A stretch of 64,000 nt of DNA from Moraxella bovis (lineage in GTDB: Bacteria; Pseudomonadota; Gammaproteobacteria; Pseudomonadales; Moraxellaceae), in contig NZ_MUXV01000012.1 in NCBI RefSeq assembly GCF_002014975.1, positions 31,828-95,827 on the forward strand, written 5' to 3'. The notes beneath the pieces are model-generated. The model ran no database searches, was not told the origin of the DNA, and worked only from the letters and a program-made list of their open reading frames with translations. Made by a program: the position numbers and the translations under genes. Shown piece by piece: positions 52,526 to 63,083 of this stretch (its first letter is position 1; each line of letters starts with the position of its first letter).

Positions 52526-53302
52526 ATGTACACCGACACCCACGCCCATTTGACCTATTTAGACACTTACCAACACGACAAACCTGCCCTACTTGCCAAT
52601 CTAAAAGAGATGAACGTAAGCCGTATCATGGCAATTTGCTGTGAATTTGGCGAGATTGACGACATCAGACAGTGGGTAGATTTATCCAATAACGACATCA
52701 ACATCGGCATGAGTATCGGCTTGCATCCTTGCCAAGACAAGGCGATTTTAAAGGCGGTGAGCGTGGACAATTTTGTGCGGTTAAATGACGACAAGGTATG
52801 GGCATTTGGCGAAACAGGGCTTGATTATCATTGGGACAACACCAAGAAAGCTGAGCAAAAACATAGCTTTGCCACGCACATTCACGCAAGCCAAACCCTA
52901 AAAAAGCCCATCATCGTCCACACCCGCAGTGCCTATCACGACACGCTTGACCTACTAAAGGCTGAAAAGTGCGAACACGGCATTATCCACTGTTTTACCG
53001 AAGATTATGCCTTTGCCAAAACCTGCCTTGATATGGGGCTTTATATTTCATTTTCTGGCATTGTCAGTTTTAAAAAGTCGGTGGAACTGCAAGAAGTTGC
53101 CAAAAAGTTGCCCCTTGACCGAATTTTAATAGAGACCGACAGCCCCTATCTTGCCCCTGTGCCAAAACGTGGGCGGGATAATGAGCCGTCTTTTGTGCCA
53201 TATGTAGCAAGGGCTTTGGGCGATATTTTTGGCAAATCGGCTGATGAGATTGGGGTGATGACAAGTGCTAATTTTGATAATTTGTTAAATCAATATGGCT
53301 AA
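52526..53302 (+). CDS. TatD family metal-dependent DNase
   Basis: TIM-barrel hydrolase with the metal sites HAHL (in YTDTHAHLTYLD), GETGLDYHW, HTRSAYHDT, HCFTED and ETDSPYLAPVP. The family degrades DNA 3' to 5' or acts on D-amino-acyl substrates; in E. coli TatD and YcfH are examples. The 258 aa length is normal. A 221-bp spacer without recognised features separates it from map. It is followed at once by the convergent TehA-like gene. Confidence 0.93.
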   Translation: MYTDTHAHLTYLDTYQHDKPALLANLKEMNVSRIMAICCEFGEIDDIRQWVDLSNNDINIGMSIGLHPCQDKAILKAVSVDNFVRLNDDKVWAFGETGLDYHWDNTKKAEQKHSFATHIHASQTLKKPIIVHTRSAYHDTLDLLKAEKCEHGIIHCFTEDYAFAKTCLDMGLYISFSGIVSFKKSVELQEVAKKLPLDRILIETDSPYLAPVPKRGRDNEPSFVPYVARALGDIFGKSADEIGVMTSANFDNLLNQYG

Positions 53303-53308
53303 TTTTGG

Positions 53309-54283
53309 TTAAGTTGATGAGTTTATAATCCCAAAATACTTACCCTGCACCAATCTAAACACTGCCAAAATAAGCAGGGCAATCAGGGCAATGTTGGCAA
53401 AAACAAACATCATCACACCCAAAGACGATAATACATTGTGCTGATACAGGGCAATGCCAACGCTTGCCATTGATGCTAAGCCAAACGAAAAGCTCCACAA
53501 ACTTGCCCCAACCCCTGCCTTCAACACCCAAGTAAATAACCTTGCCAAAAACAGCAGTTGCAAAATGCCATAACCAATCAGCATTCTGGCGACCATATCC
53601 ACTTGCCCTGTCGTGGTGATATAGGCATTTACCCCCACAAAGGCGGGGGCTAAAATGATACCAAAAGTAGCTCGCAGTTTGGTGGGGATTTCTTGGGTGC
53701 GAAGATGTTGCAGCAGCACAGGTTCAAACATCAGCCAAGCAAGCAATCCTGCCCCAAAAAACAGCATTGCCCAGTCATTTAGCCCAAGCAAACTTAATGC
53801 ACCAGCACTGGTAAAATTGCTGGCAACGGCTGGCAAATAAAACGGCGGTGGGGTGGATTGTTGCTTAAATTCTTCGCCTTGCCAAAGCGTGGCAATCCGC
53901 CAAGTGCCATACAGCAGTTGCAAAACAATGCACAAACAAATCAATAATTTACCCAAAAACTCATAATGCCAAATCATCAAAAGCTCGCCCACAATCATAC
54001 CACTAACAAAAATCAGCACCACAAAGGCAAAGCGAACAGGGCAATACAGCTCATCAAGCCAATGTCTGCGATGATAGAGGGCTTTGTGTAGGTACAATCC
54101 CAAAAACAACAGCCAACACCCAATCGCCAATATGCCAAGTGTTTGACTGATCATATCGCCAAAGGCAAATGTTTTGTTTGTGTGGTGCCAAGCCAAAGCA
54201 AATGTCCCAAGCCCAAGTGGCATAGCGAAAAATGACGCTGGCAGGGGCGTTTTTCCCAAAAATATCTGCTTGTCGGTGTTCAT
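53309..54283 (-). CDS. TDT/SLAC1-type transporter (TehA-like)
   Basis: A 324 aa protein with about ten membrane helices. The start LPASFFAMPLGLGTFALAWHH is the hallmark of the TehA/SLAC1 (TDT) family, which includes tellurite-resistance TehA, malate/sulfite transporters and anion channels. The internal order of helices and LFFGAGLLAWLMFEPVLLQ also fit. Substrate is not predictable; TehB is not adjacent. It is monocistronic. Confidence 0.88.
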   Translation of the reverse strand: MNTDKQIFLGKTPLPASFFAMPLGLGTFALAWHHTNKTFAFGDMISQTLGILAIGCWLLFLGLYLHKALYHRRHWLDELYCPVRFAFVVLIFVSGMIVGELLMIWHYEFLGKLLICLCIVLQLLYGTWRIATLWQGEEFKQQSTPPPFYLPAVASNFTSAGALSLLGLNDWAMLFFGAGLLAWLMFEPVLLQHLRTQEIPTKLRATFGIILAPAFVGVNAYITTTGQVDMVARMLIGYGILQLLFLARLFTWVLKAGVGASLWSFSFGLASMASVGIALYQHNVLSSLGVMMFVFANIALIALLILAVFRLVQGKYFGIINSST

Positions 54284-54415
54284 TGTGCAAACTTTTAAGG
54301 GATTGTATGTTGATTATTGCGTTAAAATTATAAATGCCAAAACCGCCTTTTGCCCGTATCACAAAAGACGGTTTGAATGCCAATTTAGGGTTTTAAGGTC
54401 AATTCAAACAGGCAA

Positions 54416-55254
54416 TCACGCCCCCATTTTCTTGACCGTCTCTTTGGTTATCCATGGGTCATTGGCAATCAGACGGAAGTTTACCAGAGCTGCCAAATAA
54501 CCATCACCTTCTGGAATACGAGGCCCTGCGATGGCATCTTTGACCACAGTTACTTCAAAGCCTTGTTCTACAAGCTCACGCAATTGCGATTCAATGCACA
54601 AGTTGGCTGCCATACCTGCCAAAATCACTTGGTCAATTTTGCGTTTTCTAAGCTGTAACACCCATCGCTGGTTTCAGGGCCAAAGATTTTGTGCGGTGAG
54701 CAAATGGTGGTTTTGCCGTCAAAAATATAAGGCTTATAGCGTTCCACAAAGTCCGCTCCAGAGCCTTCAAAGCCGTCCATACTGTATGCACTTTTGCGAG
54801 CGAACATATTGGTTTTGTGCATAAAGTTTTCGCCTGGTGCCATAAACTCCCATTGGTGGTCAGTTGGGTAATAGTAGTGGGGCGAGACGATGACGGGCAT
54901 ATCCACTTTTTTGGCGGCTTCAAACAGCGTTTCAGTGTTTTCAACGGTGTTGTTTTCAATGATGCTGTCTTTTAGCACGCCCCACATTACCCCATTTGGG
55001 CTTAAAAAGTCGTTTTGTGGGTCCACCACCAACGCCACTCGTTTTGGGTCAATTATCATACCAGGGCGTTCAAGTCCGTATTGCTCAGGTTCGGCATAGG
55101 GGCTTTTGGTAACGGTTTTGCTTGCTTTGGGAGCGGCGTGGGCAAGGCTACCAAGCCCCATTGCTCCAAGCACGCCTGCACTCATTGCGATTTTGGCGGC
55201 ACTACGGCGAGTGGTATCAATGCTTTCTTGTTCGTTGTTAAATTGTTCTGACAT
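54416..55254 (-). pseudogene. Tat-exported isochorismatase-family hydrolase, frameshifted
   Basis: The first part (55254-54625) has a twin-arginine signal (DTTRRSAAKIAMSAGVLG...AHA) and the isochorismatase start VALVVDPQNDFLSPNG with the catalytic Asp, then ETSDG. After that the frame is lost at a G-run near 54658-54662. The second part (54661-54416) continues VLQLRKRKIDQVILAGMAANLCIESQLREL, with the catalytic Cys in NLCIE. Restoring one G would give about 278 aa. As it stands the Cys is cut off, so it should be inactive. It is divergent from the AraC-type gene, which may be its regulator. Confidence 0.85.
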
Positions 55255-55387
55255 ATTGCACCTTTGGGTGTTGTTATAAAATCAATCATTTGATAATCTA
55301 GCCTATCAAACTTAGGCGTATTATACGCCTCTATTGCCTTATCAATTTAACCAATCACATCAATGATTTAACCAAAATGCAATTTGG

Positions 55388-55416
55388 TTGTTGCTGTAGG
55401 CGGTTTTTGTTAGAAT
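55388..55416 (+). promoter_or_regulatory. Promoter of the AraC-type regulator
   Basis: TTGTTG (55388-55393), 17-bp spacer, TAGAAT (55411-55416) with extended TGT. The predicted start is near 55423, which supports the ATG at 55444 as the true start of the regulator. Confidence 0.55.
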
Positions 55417-55443
55417 AATTCTTAAAAGTTTAAAAGTTTGCTT

Positions 55444-56258
55444 ATGGACGCTTTAACCCATTTATTTACCCAATTTTCCTTTCGCACACAGCTGTTTTTT
55501 TGGGGCTACTGTATCGTATGGGGCAGTTTGACGAAGCCAATAAGGGCTATTTGCACTTTATTTATCAAGGCAGTTGTCGCCTGATTCAAAAGGGGCAAGC
55601 ACCGATGGTCATTGACCGTCCTTGTGTGCTGTTTTCGCCCGCTGGCTGTTTGCACCGTGTTGAGCCTACCAGCGATGATTTGCAGGTGTTTTGTGTCAGT
55701 TTTGATTTTGGGCAAGACATTCAAAATCCGCTCATTTATGATTTGACGCAGATTGCCATTTTGTTTTTGGACGATATGCCCCATTTGATGACGGTGGCAC
55801 AGCAGATTTTTGCAGAAAGCCAGTCGCCAAAATGCGGTCATCAGGCACTAATGTCGTATTTGTGTGGTTATGTTTTGATTTTGGTGGTGCGAGAATGCTT
55901 AGAAAAGGGACTTATTAAAGTGGGGCTATTAAGGGGTTTGACCGATACCGCCCTTGCACCGCTGTTGTTGGACATTCATCAAAACCCTACCCACGCTTGG
56001 GATTTACAAACGATGGCGGATAAGGTGTTTATGTCCAAAGCCAAATTTGGCAACTATTTTAAGGAAGTGATGGGCATATCGCCCAGTGATTATTTGACCA
56101 CTTGGCGGATTAGCCTTGCCCAAATGCTTTTAAAAAAGGGCTTGCCTGTGGCGGTTGTCGCCCAAAAAGTGGGTTATAGCCATAACACCTCTTTGACACG
56201 AGCCTTTGTGAAGAAAATTGGCAAAACACCAAGTGAGTGGCTTGGCGAAAATTTTTGA
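55444..56258 (+). pseudogene. AraC-family regulator, off-frame at a T7 tract
   Basis: The ATG at 55444 reads MDALTHLFTQFSFRTQLFF, the usual start of cupin-type AraC regulators, then hits a run of seven T (55495-55501) and goes out of frame. From 55500 a second frame runs to 56258: GLLYRMGQFDEANKGYLHFIYQGSCRLI (effector-binding cupin) and then a C-terminal double helix-turn-helix (WDLQTMADKVFMSKAKFGNYFKEVMGISPSDYLTTWRISLAQ...VAQKVGYSHNTSLTRAFVKKIGKTPSEW). Eight T would restore about 271 aa. A TTG at 55500 could start a shortened protein. The tract is a candidate for phase variation. It probably controlled the divergent hydrolase. Confidence 0.82.
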
Positions 56259-56502
56259 TAAAAAATGGTAGAAAAAAGCTGTTTTTTTGTATATAATAAT
56301 CAAAATGTACGACAAGCGAGTGATTATGAAAATACAACTTTACTTTTGCCCCTTATTTGAGCAAAGTTGAGTTTATTTTTAATCATTCGCTTTTTTGTGT
56401 CTAATATTTTAGATTATGGCAGTTTTGCCAAAAAATTTTGTCTAAAATTTGCCAACAATAACATTTCTTATAATATTTATCATCTATTTAGCGGAGCGTG
56501 TC

Positions 56503-57642
56503 ATGACCAAAAAAGCCATTTTAGCCCTACAAGACGGTACTATTTTTCACGGTGTTAGCATTGGGGCGGACGGTGAGACGGTCGGTGAAGTCGTCTTTAA
56601 CACCGCCATGACAGGCTACCAAGAGATTCTCACCGACCCAAGCTACGCCAAACAAATGGTTACGCTGACCTATCCGCACATCGGCAACACAGGCTGCAAC
56701 GAAGAAGACACTGAGTCTGGACGCATTCACAAAGTATGGGCAAGCGGTCTGATTATCCGTGATTTGCCACTGCTTCATAGTAATTTTAGAAGCCAGATGT
56801 CGCTGTCTGAGTATCTTATCAAGCACAATGTTGTGGCGATTGGCGATATTGACACCCGTAAGCTTACCCGTATCTTACGTGAAAAAGGGGCTCAAAATGG
56901 GGCGATTGTCGCTGGCGATGATGTGAGTGTGGGGCAGGCGATAGAGCTTGCCAAAACTGTCCCCAATATGAACGGACTTGATTTGGCAAAAGAATGCTGT
57001 GATAAAGATGGCTTTACATGGACACAAGGCTCATGGGAGCTGGGCGTGGGCTTTACCGAGCCTGAGCTGAAATACCACGTTGTTGCCTATGATTATGGCG
57101 TAAAAACCAACATTTTGCGTATGCTTGCCGATAGGGGTTGCAGGCTAACCGTTGTTCCTGCCGAGACCCCCGCCGAACAAGTTTTAGCCTTAAATCCTGA
57201 TGGTATTTTCTTATCTAATGGACCTGGCGACCCATCAGCGTGTGATTATGCGATTGACGCTATCAGCACCATTTGCGATACGACAAAAATTCCTGTGTTT
57301 GGTATTTGTTTGGGTCATCAGCTTTTGGCACTCGCAAGCGGAGCAAAAACCCTAAAAATGAATCACGGTCATCACGGTGCCAACCACCCTGTACAAAATC
57401 TTGACGATGGCACGGTGATGATTACTTCGCAAAATCACGGCTTTTGTGTGGACGAAACCACCCTACCTACCACGCTACGAGCCACGCACCGCTCGCTGTT
57501 TGACGGCACCAATCAAGGCATTGAGCGTACCGACCGCCCTGCATTTAGCTTTCAAGGACACCCAGAAGCCAGCCCCGGTCCGCACGATTGTAGCGTATTG
57601 TTTGATAGATTTGTGAGTGAGATTGAGAAGTTTAAGGCGTAA
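56503..57642 (+). CDS. carA: Carbamoyl-phosphate synthase small subunit (glutaminase)
   Basis: Glutamine amidotransferase that supplies ammonia to CarB for carbamoyl phosphate (arginine and pyrimidine synthesis). The C-terminal GATase domain has the catalytic Cys in [12 protein letters not shown] and the His-Pro-Glu in [14 protein letters not shown]. The ATG at 56503 has a GGAG site and gives 379 aa; the longer frame from 56449 includes part of the leader. TATAAT at 56469-56474 may be its -10. The large subunit is not adjacent: two other genes lie between. Confidence 0.97.
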   Translation: MTKKAILALQDGTIFHGVSIGADGETVGEVVFNTAMTGYQEILTDPSYAKQMVTLTYPHIGNTGCNEEDTESGRIHKVWASGLIIRDLPLLHSNFRSQMSLSEYLIKHNVVAIGDIDTRKLTRILREKGAQNGAIVAGDDVSVGQAIELAKTVPNMNGLDLAKECCDKDGFTWTQGSWELGVGFTEPELKYHVVAYDYGVKTNILRMLADRGCRLTVVPAETPAEQVLALNPDGIFLSNGPGDPSACDYAIDAISTICDTTKIPVFGICLGHQLLALASGAKTLKMNHGHHGANHPVQNLDDGTVMITSQNHGFCVDETTLPTTLRATHRSLFDGTNQGIERTDRPAFSFQGHPEASPGPHDCSVLFDRFVSEIEKFKA

Positions 57643-57649
57643 GAATTAA

Positions 57650-57674
57650 GGTGCGTTTGTTGCGTAAACGCACC
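57650..57674 (+). repeat. Hairpin repeat after carA
   Basis: GGTGCGTTT pairs with AAACGCACC, loop GTTGCGT. It is part of the GGTGCGTA-type repeat family. It could weaken transcription from carA into the two inserted genes and carB. Confidence 0.6.
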
Positions 57675-57704
57675 GAATTTTAGGTTCAAATCAGGGGTTT
57701 AAAG

Positions 57705-58328
57705 ATGAATAAACTGATTGCAATTTTATTATGTCTGCCAGTGGTAGCGTGTGCAACCCCTAATGCACCACAAGAACCTACCCAACATCAGAAATTTTAT
57801 CATAGCATTGAAAATAAAATGCCAATATTATTAAATCAAATTGGTTTTAATGTGGCTTATTTGAAAAATGTGATGATACAGGAACTTGATGGTCAAGATT
57901 ATCCTAAAATTGATGTCACGGAAAAACAATATGCAATCTGTATGCAAAATGCCATTGATAATAAATTTTATGGAAAACCATTATCGCAAGCAATAGCTCA
58001 TTATTTATCGCAAGCAGACGAGCAAACAATTGCTTATGACAAAAAGATATTGGACAGTGAAATTCTCTTAAAAGTAAATGAACTATATAAAGATATTTTT
58101 AAATTATACGCAAGTGATGAACGAGCAGATGCAAAAATGGTTAGTTATAAAAGTATCAAAAATCAAGAACAGGCATTGATAGGCGATGGCATAGTATTTA
58201 GTCATGAGTATACGCAGAATTTTATTAAATTTTTTGATTCTGAATTTACTCAATCTATGGCAGAACAAATAGATAAATGCTTAGAGTATCAATATGAAAG
58301 ATTGGGTATGATGCATAGCAATCCATAG
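57705..58328 (+). CDS. Hypothetical lipoprotein between carA and carB
   Basis: A 207 aa predicted lipoprotein: signal peptide with lipobox VVAC (Cys near residue 16). The mature part is helix-rich, with two Cys (YAICMQ, DKCLEYQ) that may pair. No family recognised. It shows weak similarity to the next gene's product (pattern Y..IE...P.......V.Y...., KQ...C........K.Y...L...I.HY..Q). More AT-rich than carA and carB. Confidence 0.7.
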   Translation: MNKLIAILLCLPVVACATPNAPQEPTQHQKFYHSIENKMPILLNQIGFNVAYLKNVMIQELDGQDYPKIDVTEKQYAICMQNAIDNKFYGKPLSQAIAHYLSQADEQTIAYDKKILDSEILLKVNELYKDIFKLYASDERADAKMVSYKSIKNQEQALIGDGIVFSHEYTQNFIKFFDSEFTQSMAEQIDKCLEYQYERLGMMHSNP

Positions 58329-58466
58329 ATGCGTAATACACACCTTACAGTTTAAATGTAAAATTATGCAAGATAAATTTAACCCAACCCTTAAATAAAA
58401 TCGTTTTTTGGCTCGTAAAAATATCGTGGGTTATTCATGGCTTATCATGATAGAAAAGGAACTATT

Positions 58467-59228
58467 ATGCTTAAAAAATCACTCGGCTTATTATTATGTT
58501 TATCATCATGTCTTACCATGACTAGCCATGCCATGACACTCAATAAAAAGCAAACAACACAATTATATCAAGCCATAGAAACAACCCTGCCTGCCAGTGC
58601 CATTGCACGAATGAATGTTCTATATATGTTGCAAGGCTATGCTTATCATGATGTTGATAGCCTAAGCGAACTGCCCTTAGAAGCAATCAAAGTTTATGAT
58701 ATTTTTTCACCAAAAGTCAATCAATGTATTATTAGCGAATTAAATAAAAAAAGCTATCATCAATCCCTACAAAAAGGCTTAACGCATTATTTTGGGCAAG
58801 TCAGCCTTGATGAATTTGAGCGTGATTTGGCTTATTTAACCGACCCCAAACGCGTGCAATATTTTCATTATACCAAAAAACACATGGCGTTATTGGGCAA
58901 ACACGCCGATGAATTAGAAGCGTATTTTAAAACAGGCGAAGAGACCGATAAAATCAAATCAGCACTGGCGATATTAGAACAATCTGCCGAAGAGTCAGCT
59001 GGCATTTATCCCTTTATGGAGCGAGACTTTGACAGGCTCATCAGTGATGATAGCGATACCGAACCGCTTGCGGAGCTTATGGGGCTATCATTAGCCAATA
59101 ACCCTTATGAACCTGCTGACAAGTCCACGCCTGTCAATCCCATGTCCGTTTATCAGCAACAAATCATTGACAACTGCCACAAGCCCATTTGGCAAGACAT
59201 CAAACGAGGCAAATATCAAACCCTTTAA
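58467..59228 (+). CDS. Hypothetical secreted protein between carA and carB
   Basis: A 253 aa protein with a signal peptide (MLKKSLGLLLCLSSCLTMTSHA, cleavage after SHA) and a helical mature domain with two cysteines (VNQCIIS, DNCHKPI). It is probably periplasmic. The ATG at 58467 has an AAAGGA site; the frame starting at 58437 is less likely. It may be a distant paralogue of the preceding gene. No function predicted. It ends 36 bp before carB. Confidence 0.7.
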   Translation: MLKKSLGLLLCLSSCLTMTSHAMTLNKKQTTQLYQAIETTLPASAIARMNVLYMLQGYAYHDVDSLSELPLEAIKVYDIFSPKVNQCIISELNKKSYHQSLQKGLTHYFGQVSLDEFERDLAYLTDPKRVQYFHYTKKHMALLGKHADELEAYFKTGEETDKIKSALAILEQSAEESAGIYPFMERDFDRLISDDSDTEPLAELMGLSLANNPYEPADKSTPVNPMSVYQQQIIDNCHKPIWQDIKRGKYQTL

Positions 59229-59264
59229 CCAATAAACACAAACAAAGCAAGAAGAGAGAACCCT

Positions 59265-62200
59265 ATGCCAAAGCGTACCGACATAAAATCCATTTTAATC
59301 ATTGGTGCAGGACCAATCGTCATTGGTCAGGCGTGTGAATTTGACTATTCAGGCGCACAAGCGTGCAAAGCCTTGCGTGAAGAGGGCTACCGTGTGATTT
59401 TGGTCAATTCCAACCCAGCCACGATTATGACCGACCCGTCAATGGCGGATGCGACCTACATTGAGCCGATTACTTGGCAAACCGTTGCCAAAATCATTGA
59501 AAAAGAACGCCCAGATGCGGTGCTACCTACCATGGGCGGACAGACGGCATTGAACTGTGCGTTGGCACTGGACGCAAACGGCGTGCTAAAACAGTACGGA
59601 TGTGAGCTGATTGGGGCAACCAAAGAAGCCATTGAAAAAGCCGAAGACCGTGAACTATTTGACAAGGCGATGAAAAAAATCGGTCTTGAATGCCCCAAAG
59701 CCGACATTGCCGAGACCATGGATGAGGCCCTAGAAATCCAGTCCCGTTTTGGTTTTCCTGTGATTATCCGTCCGTCTTTTACAATGGGTGGTTCGGGCGG
59801 TGGCATTGCCTATAATAAAGAAGAGTTTTTGGAAATTTGTCAGCGTGGTTTTGACTTGTCGCCCACTCATCAGCTACTGATTGACGAAAGTCTTATCGGC
59901 TGGAAAGAGTACGAAATGGAAGTCGTGCGAGACAAAAACGACAACTGTATCATCGTCTGCTCTATTGAGAACTTTGACCCCATGGGCGTGCATACAGGCG
60001 ACTCAATCACCGTTGCCCCTGCTCAAACCTTGACCGACAAAGAATATCAGCTGATGCGTAACGCGTCTATCGCGGTTTTGCGTGAGATTGGCGTGGAGAC
60101 AGGTGGCTCAAACGTGCAGTTTGGTATCAATCCCAAAGACGGTCGCATGGTCGTCATTGAGATGAACCCCCGTGTGAGTCGTTCGTCAGCGTTGGCGTCT
60201 AAGGCGACAGGTTTTCCGATTGCCAAAATCGCTGCCAAATTGGCGGTCGGCTACACGCTTGATGAGCTAAAAAATGACATCACAGGCGGTGTTACCCCTG
60301 CGTCTTTTGAGCCGTCCATTGACTATGTCGTGACCAAAATCCCACGCTTTAACTTTGAAAAATTCCCACAAGCCGAGCCTGTGCTAACCACGCAAATGAA
60401 ATCGGTGGGGGAGGTAATGGCAATCGGTCGCAATTTCCAAGAATCCATGCAAAAGGCACTGCGTGGGCTTGAAACAGGGGCGACAGGCTTTGATGAAGTG
60501 ATGAATTTGGAAGGCAAATCCGCCAACGCCATTGTTTCTGAAATTAAAAACCGCCTAAGTATTGCCACGCCTGAACGCATTTTTTATCTTGCCGAAGCGT
60601 TTCGTCATGGATTTAGCGTTGATGAAGTGTTTGAATTAACCAAGATTGACCGTTGGTTCTTGGTGCAAATTGAAGATATTGTTAAGACCGAAAGCAAGAT
60701 TAAAACGCTAGGCTTTGGCGATTTGACCGCCGAGAATATCCGCACCTTTAAACGTAAAGGCATGAGTGATTTACGCATTGCCACTCTTATGGGCATTAGC
60801 CAAAAGCAGTTCCGTAAACAGCGTTGGAGTTTGGGCGTATATCCGATTTATAAACGAGTGGACACTTGTGCTGGCGAATTTGCTTCCAATACTGCCTATA
60901 TGTATTCAAGCTATGATGATGAGTGCGAGGCACGCCCAACCGACAAAGACAAAATCATGGTCATCGGCGGAGGCCCAAACCGTATCGGACAAGGCATTGA
61001 GTTTGACTACTGCTGTGTTCATGCCGCCCTTGCCATGCGTGAAGATGGCTATGAAACCATTATGGTAAACTGCAACCCAGAGACCGTCTCAACCGACTAC
61101 GACACGTCAGACCGTTTGTATTTTGAGCCGATTACCCTAGAAGACGTGCTAGAAATCGTCCGCACCGAAAATCCTAAGGGCGTGATTGTGCAATATGGCG
61201 GACAAACGCCCTTGAAACTTGCACGTAGCCTAGAAGAAGCAGGCGTACCTATCATCGGCACAAGCCCTGATGCGATTGACCGTGCCGAAGACCGTGAGCG
61301 TTTCCAGCAGATGATTAACAAGCTAAACCTAAGACAGCCCAATAACAGCATTGTCAAATCGGCCGATGAAGGCATTCGTGAGGCGGTAAAAGTCGGCTAT
61401 CCGTTGGTTGTGCGTCCGTCCTATGTGCTTGGCGGTCGTGCCATGGAGATTGTCTATAATGAAGACGAACTAAAACGCTACCTGCGTGAGGCGGTGCAAG
61501 CGTCTAACGAAGCTCCTGTCCTGCTTGACCGTTTCTTGGACGATGCCATTGAAGTGGACGTAGACTGCGTATCGGACGGCAAAGACGTGGTGATTGGCGG
61601 TATCATGCAACACATTGAGCAAGCAGGTGTTCACTCAGGCGACTCGGCATGTTCCATTCCGCCTTATTCGCTAGGGCAAGACATTCAAGACGAGATGAGA
61701 CGACAAACCATCGCCATAGCAAAAGAGCTTGGCGTGGTCGGTCTTATGAACGTACAATTTGCCGTAAAAGGCGATGAGATTTATATCCTAGAAGTAAACC
61801 CGCGCGCGAGCCGTACCGTGCCATTTGTCTCAAAATGCATCGGCACGTCTTTGGCAAAAGTCGCCGCTCGCTGTATGGCAGGGCAGACGTTGGCAGAGCA
61901 GAACTTTGTCAGCGAGATTGTGCCAAAACACTTCTCGGTCAAAGAAGCGGTGTTCCCCTTTGCCAAATTCCAAGGCGTAGACCCCATTTTGGGCCCTGAG
62001 ATGAAATCCACAGGCGAGGTCATGGGCGTGGGTCAGACCTTTGGCGAGGCATATTATAAGGCAACGCTTGGGGCAGGCGACAGACTAACAGGCTTACCAC
62101 AAGACGGCGAGACCAAAACCGCCTTTATCTCGGTGCGTGATAGCGATAAAGCAGGGGTGGTGGACGTGGCAAAACGTCTGGCAGGCTTTGGCTTTAACAT

Positions 62201-62495
62201 CGTTGCCACAGGCGGTACGCATGACGTGCTTACGGACGCTGGCGTGGCATGTGAGCGTGTCAATAAGGTCAGCGAAGGTCGTCCGCACATCGTGGATATG
62301 ATGAAAAACGGTCAGATTCATCTTGCCATTAACACCACCGAAGGCAAACAGGCGTTAGAAGACTCCTTCCCAATCCGCCGTGAAGCCTTGCAAAACAAGG
62401 TGCTCATCGCAACCACGCTAAACGCAGGGCGTGCGGTGTGTGAAGCCTATGAGACAACATTGCCGTTTAATGTTTATAAATTGCAAGATTTATAA
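59265..62495 (+). CDS. carB: Carbamoyl-phosphate synthase large subunit
   Basis: Synthesises carbamoyl phosphate from bicarbonate, two ATP and ammonia delivered by CarA. The 1076 aa contain two ATP-grasp halves (first about 1-400, second from about 560), each beginning with a ...[24 protein letters not shown] or [23 protein letters not shown] dinucleotide-type segment. The MGS-like allosteric domain is at the C-terminus ([29 protein letters not shown]). An AAGAAGAGAG site precedes the ATG. It has the full family length. It is separated from carA by two unrelated genes. Confidence 0.98.
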   Translation: MPKRTDIKSILIIGAGPIVIGQACEFDYSGAQACKALREEGYRVILVNSNPATIMTDPSMADATYIEPITWQTVAKIIEKERPDAVLPTMGGQTALNCALALDANGVLKQYGCELIGATKEAIEKAEDRELFDKAMKKIGLECPKADIAETMDEALEIQSRFGFPVIIRPSFTMGGSGGGIAYNKEEFLEICQRGFDLSPTHQLLIDESLIGWKEYEMEVVRDKNDNCIIVCSIENFDPMGVHTGDSITVAPAQTLTDKEYQLMRNASIAVLREIGVETGGSNVQFGINPKDGRMVVIEMNPRVSRSSALASKATGFPIAKIAAKLAVGYTLDELKNDITGGVTPASFEPSIDYVVTKIPRFNFEKFPQAEPVLTTQMKSVGEVMAIGRNFQESMQKALRGLETGATGFDEVMNLEGKSANAIVSEIKNRLSIATPERIFYLAEAFRHGFSVDEVFELTKIDRWFLVQIEDIVKTESKIKTLGFGDLTAENIRTFKRKGMSDLRIATLMGISQKQFRKQRWSLGVYPIYKRVDTCAGEFASNTAYMYSSYDDECEARPTDKDKIMVIGGGPNRIGQGIEFDYCCVHAALAMREDGYETIMVNCNPETVSTDYDTSDRLYFEPITLEDVLEIVRTENPKGVIVQYGGQTPLKLARSLEEAGVPIIGTSPDAIDRAEDRERFQQMINKLNLRQPNNSIVKSADEGIREAVKVGYPLVVRPSYVLGGRAMEIVYNEDELKRYLREAVQASNEAPVLLDRFLDDAIEVDVDCVSDGKDVVIGGIMQHIEQAGVHSGDSACSIPPYSLGQDIQDEMRRQTIAIAKELGVVGLMNVQFAVKGDEIYILEVNPRASRTVPFVSKCIGTSLAKVAARCMAGQTLAEQNFVSEIVPKHFSVKEAVFPFAKFQGVDPILGPEMKSTGEVMGVGQTFGEAYYKATLGAGDRLTGLPQDGETKTAFISVRDSDKAGVVDVAKRLAGFGFNIVATGGTHDVLTDAGVACERVNKVSEGRPHIVDMMKNGQIHLAINTTEGKQALEDSFPIRREALQNKVLIATTLNAGRAVCEAYETTLPFNVYKLQDL

Positions 62496-62556
62496 TTTGC
62501 TCGTATTACAATTAACCGCTATTAGAGATAATGGCGGTTAATTTTTAAGGAACATT

Positions 62557-63051
62557 ATGACTTTTCCAAAAATCATCTCAGGCGGACAAACAGGCGTGGA
62601 TAGGGGTGCGTTGGACGGTGCGTTATCTCGTGGTATGCCGTGCGGTGGACATTGCCCCGAATACAGGCGAGCCGAAGACGGTATCATTGATGACAAATAT
62701 CCACTCACGCCCCTAATGGGTGCAGGCTATCGCAAACGCACTCGCCAAAACGTGATAGACAGCGATGCGACTGTGATTATTTACCACGCCCAAATCACCC
62801 CAAAAAGTGGCACAGAATTAACCCTAAAAACGTGTATCAGCCAGCATAAACCATATTTACTCATTGATATGAAGGCATTTTCGGTGGACATAGCATCTGA
62901 TTATCTCATTGATTTTATTGAAAAATATGACATTAAAACGCTAAATTTTGGTGGTTCTCGTGGCTCGGTTGTACCAACCATTCAAGCCTTTACCAAAGAG
63001 ACCGTTGAACTTGCCATTGATAAATATCTGACAAATAAAGATTTGTGCTAA
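62557..63051 (+). CDS. YpsA/SLOG-type putative molybdenum carrier protein
   Basis: A 164 aa protein with the Rossmann-like start KIISGGQTGVDRGALDGAL, then GGHCPEYRRAEDG and YRKRTRQNVIDSDATVIIYH, and a C-terminal GGSRGSVVPTIQAFTKETVE. This fits the cpYpsA/'putative molybdenum carrier' members of the SLOG superfamily, nucleotide-derivative-binding proteins of uncertain role. An AAGGA site precedes the ATG. It is 61 bp after carB; the hairpin AACCGCTATTA/TAATGGCGGTT (62514-62540) in the gap may terminate carB transcription. Confidence 0.8.
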   Translation: MTFPKIISGGQTGVDRGALDGALSRGMPCGGHCPEYRRAEDGIIDDKYPLTPLMGAGYRKRTRQNVIDSDATVIIYHAQITPKSGTELTLKTCISQHKPYLLIDMKAFSVDIASDYLIDFIEKYDIKTLNFGGSRGSVVPTIQAFTKETVELAIDKYLTNKDLC

Positions 63052-63083
63052 CATAGCGTTTAAATGATTTAAAAAGAAACTCC

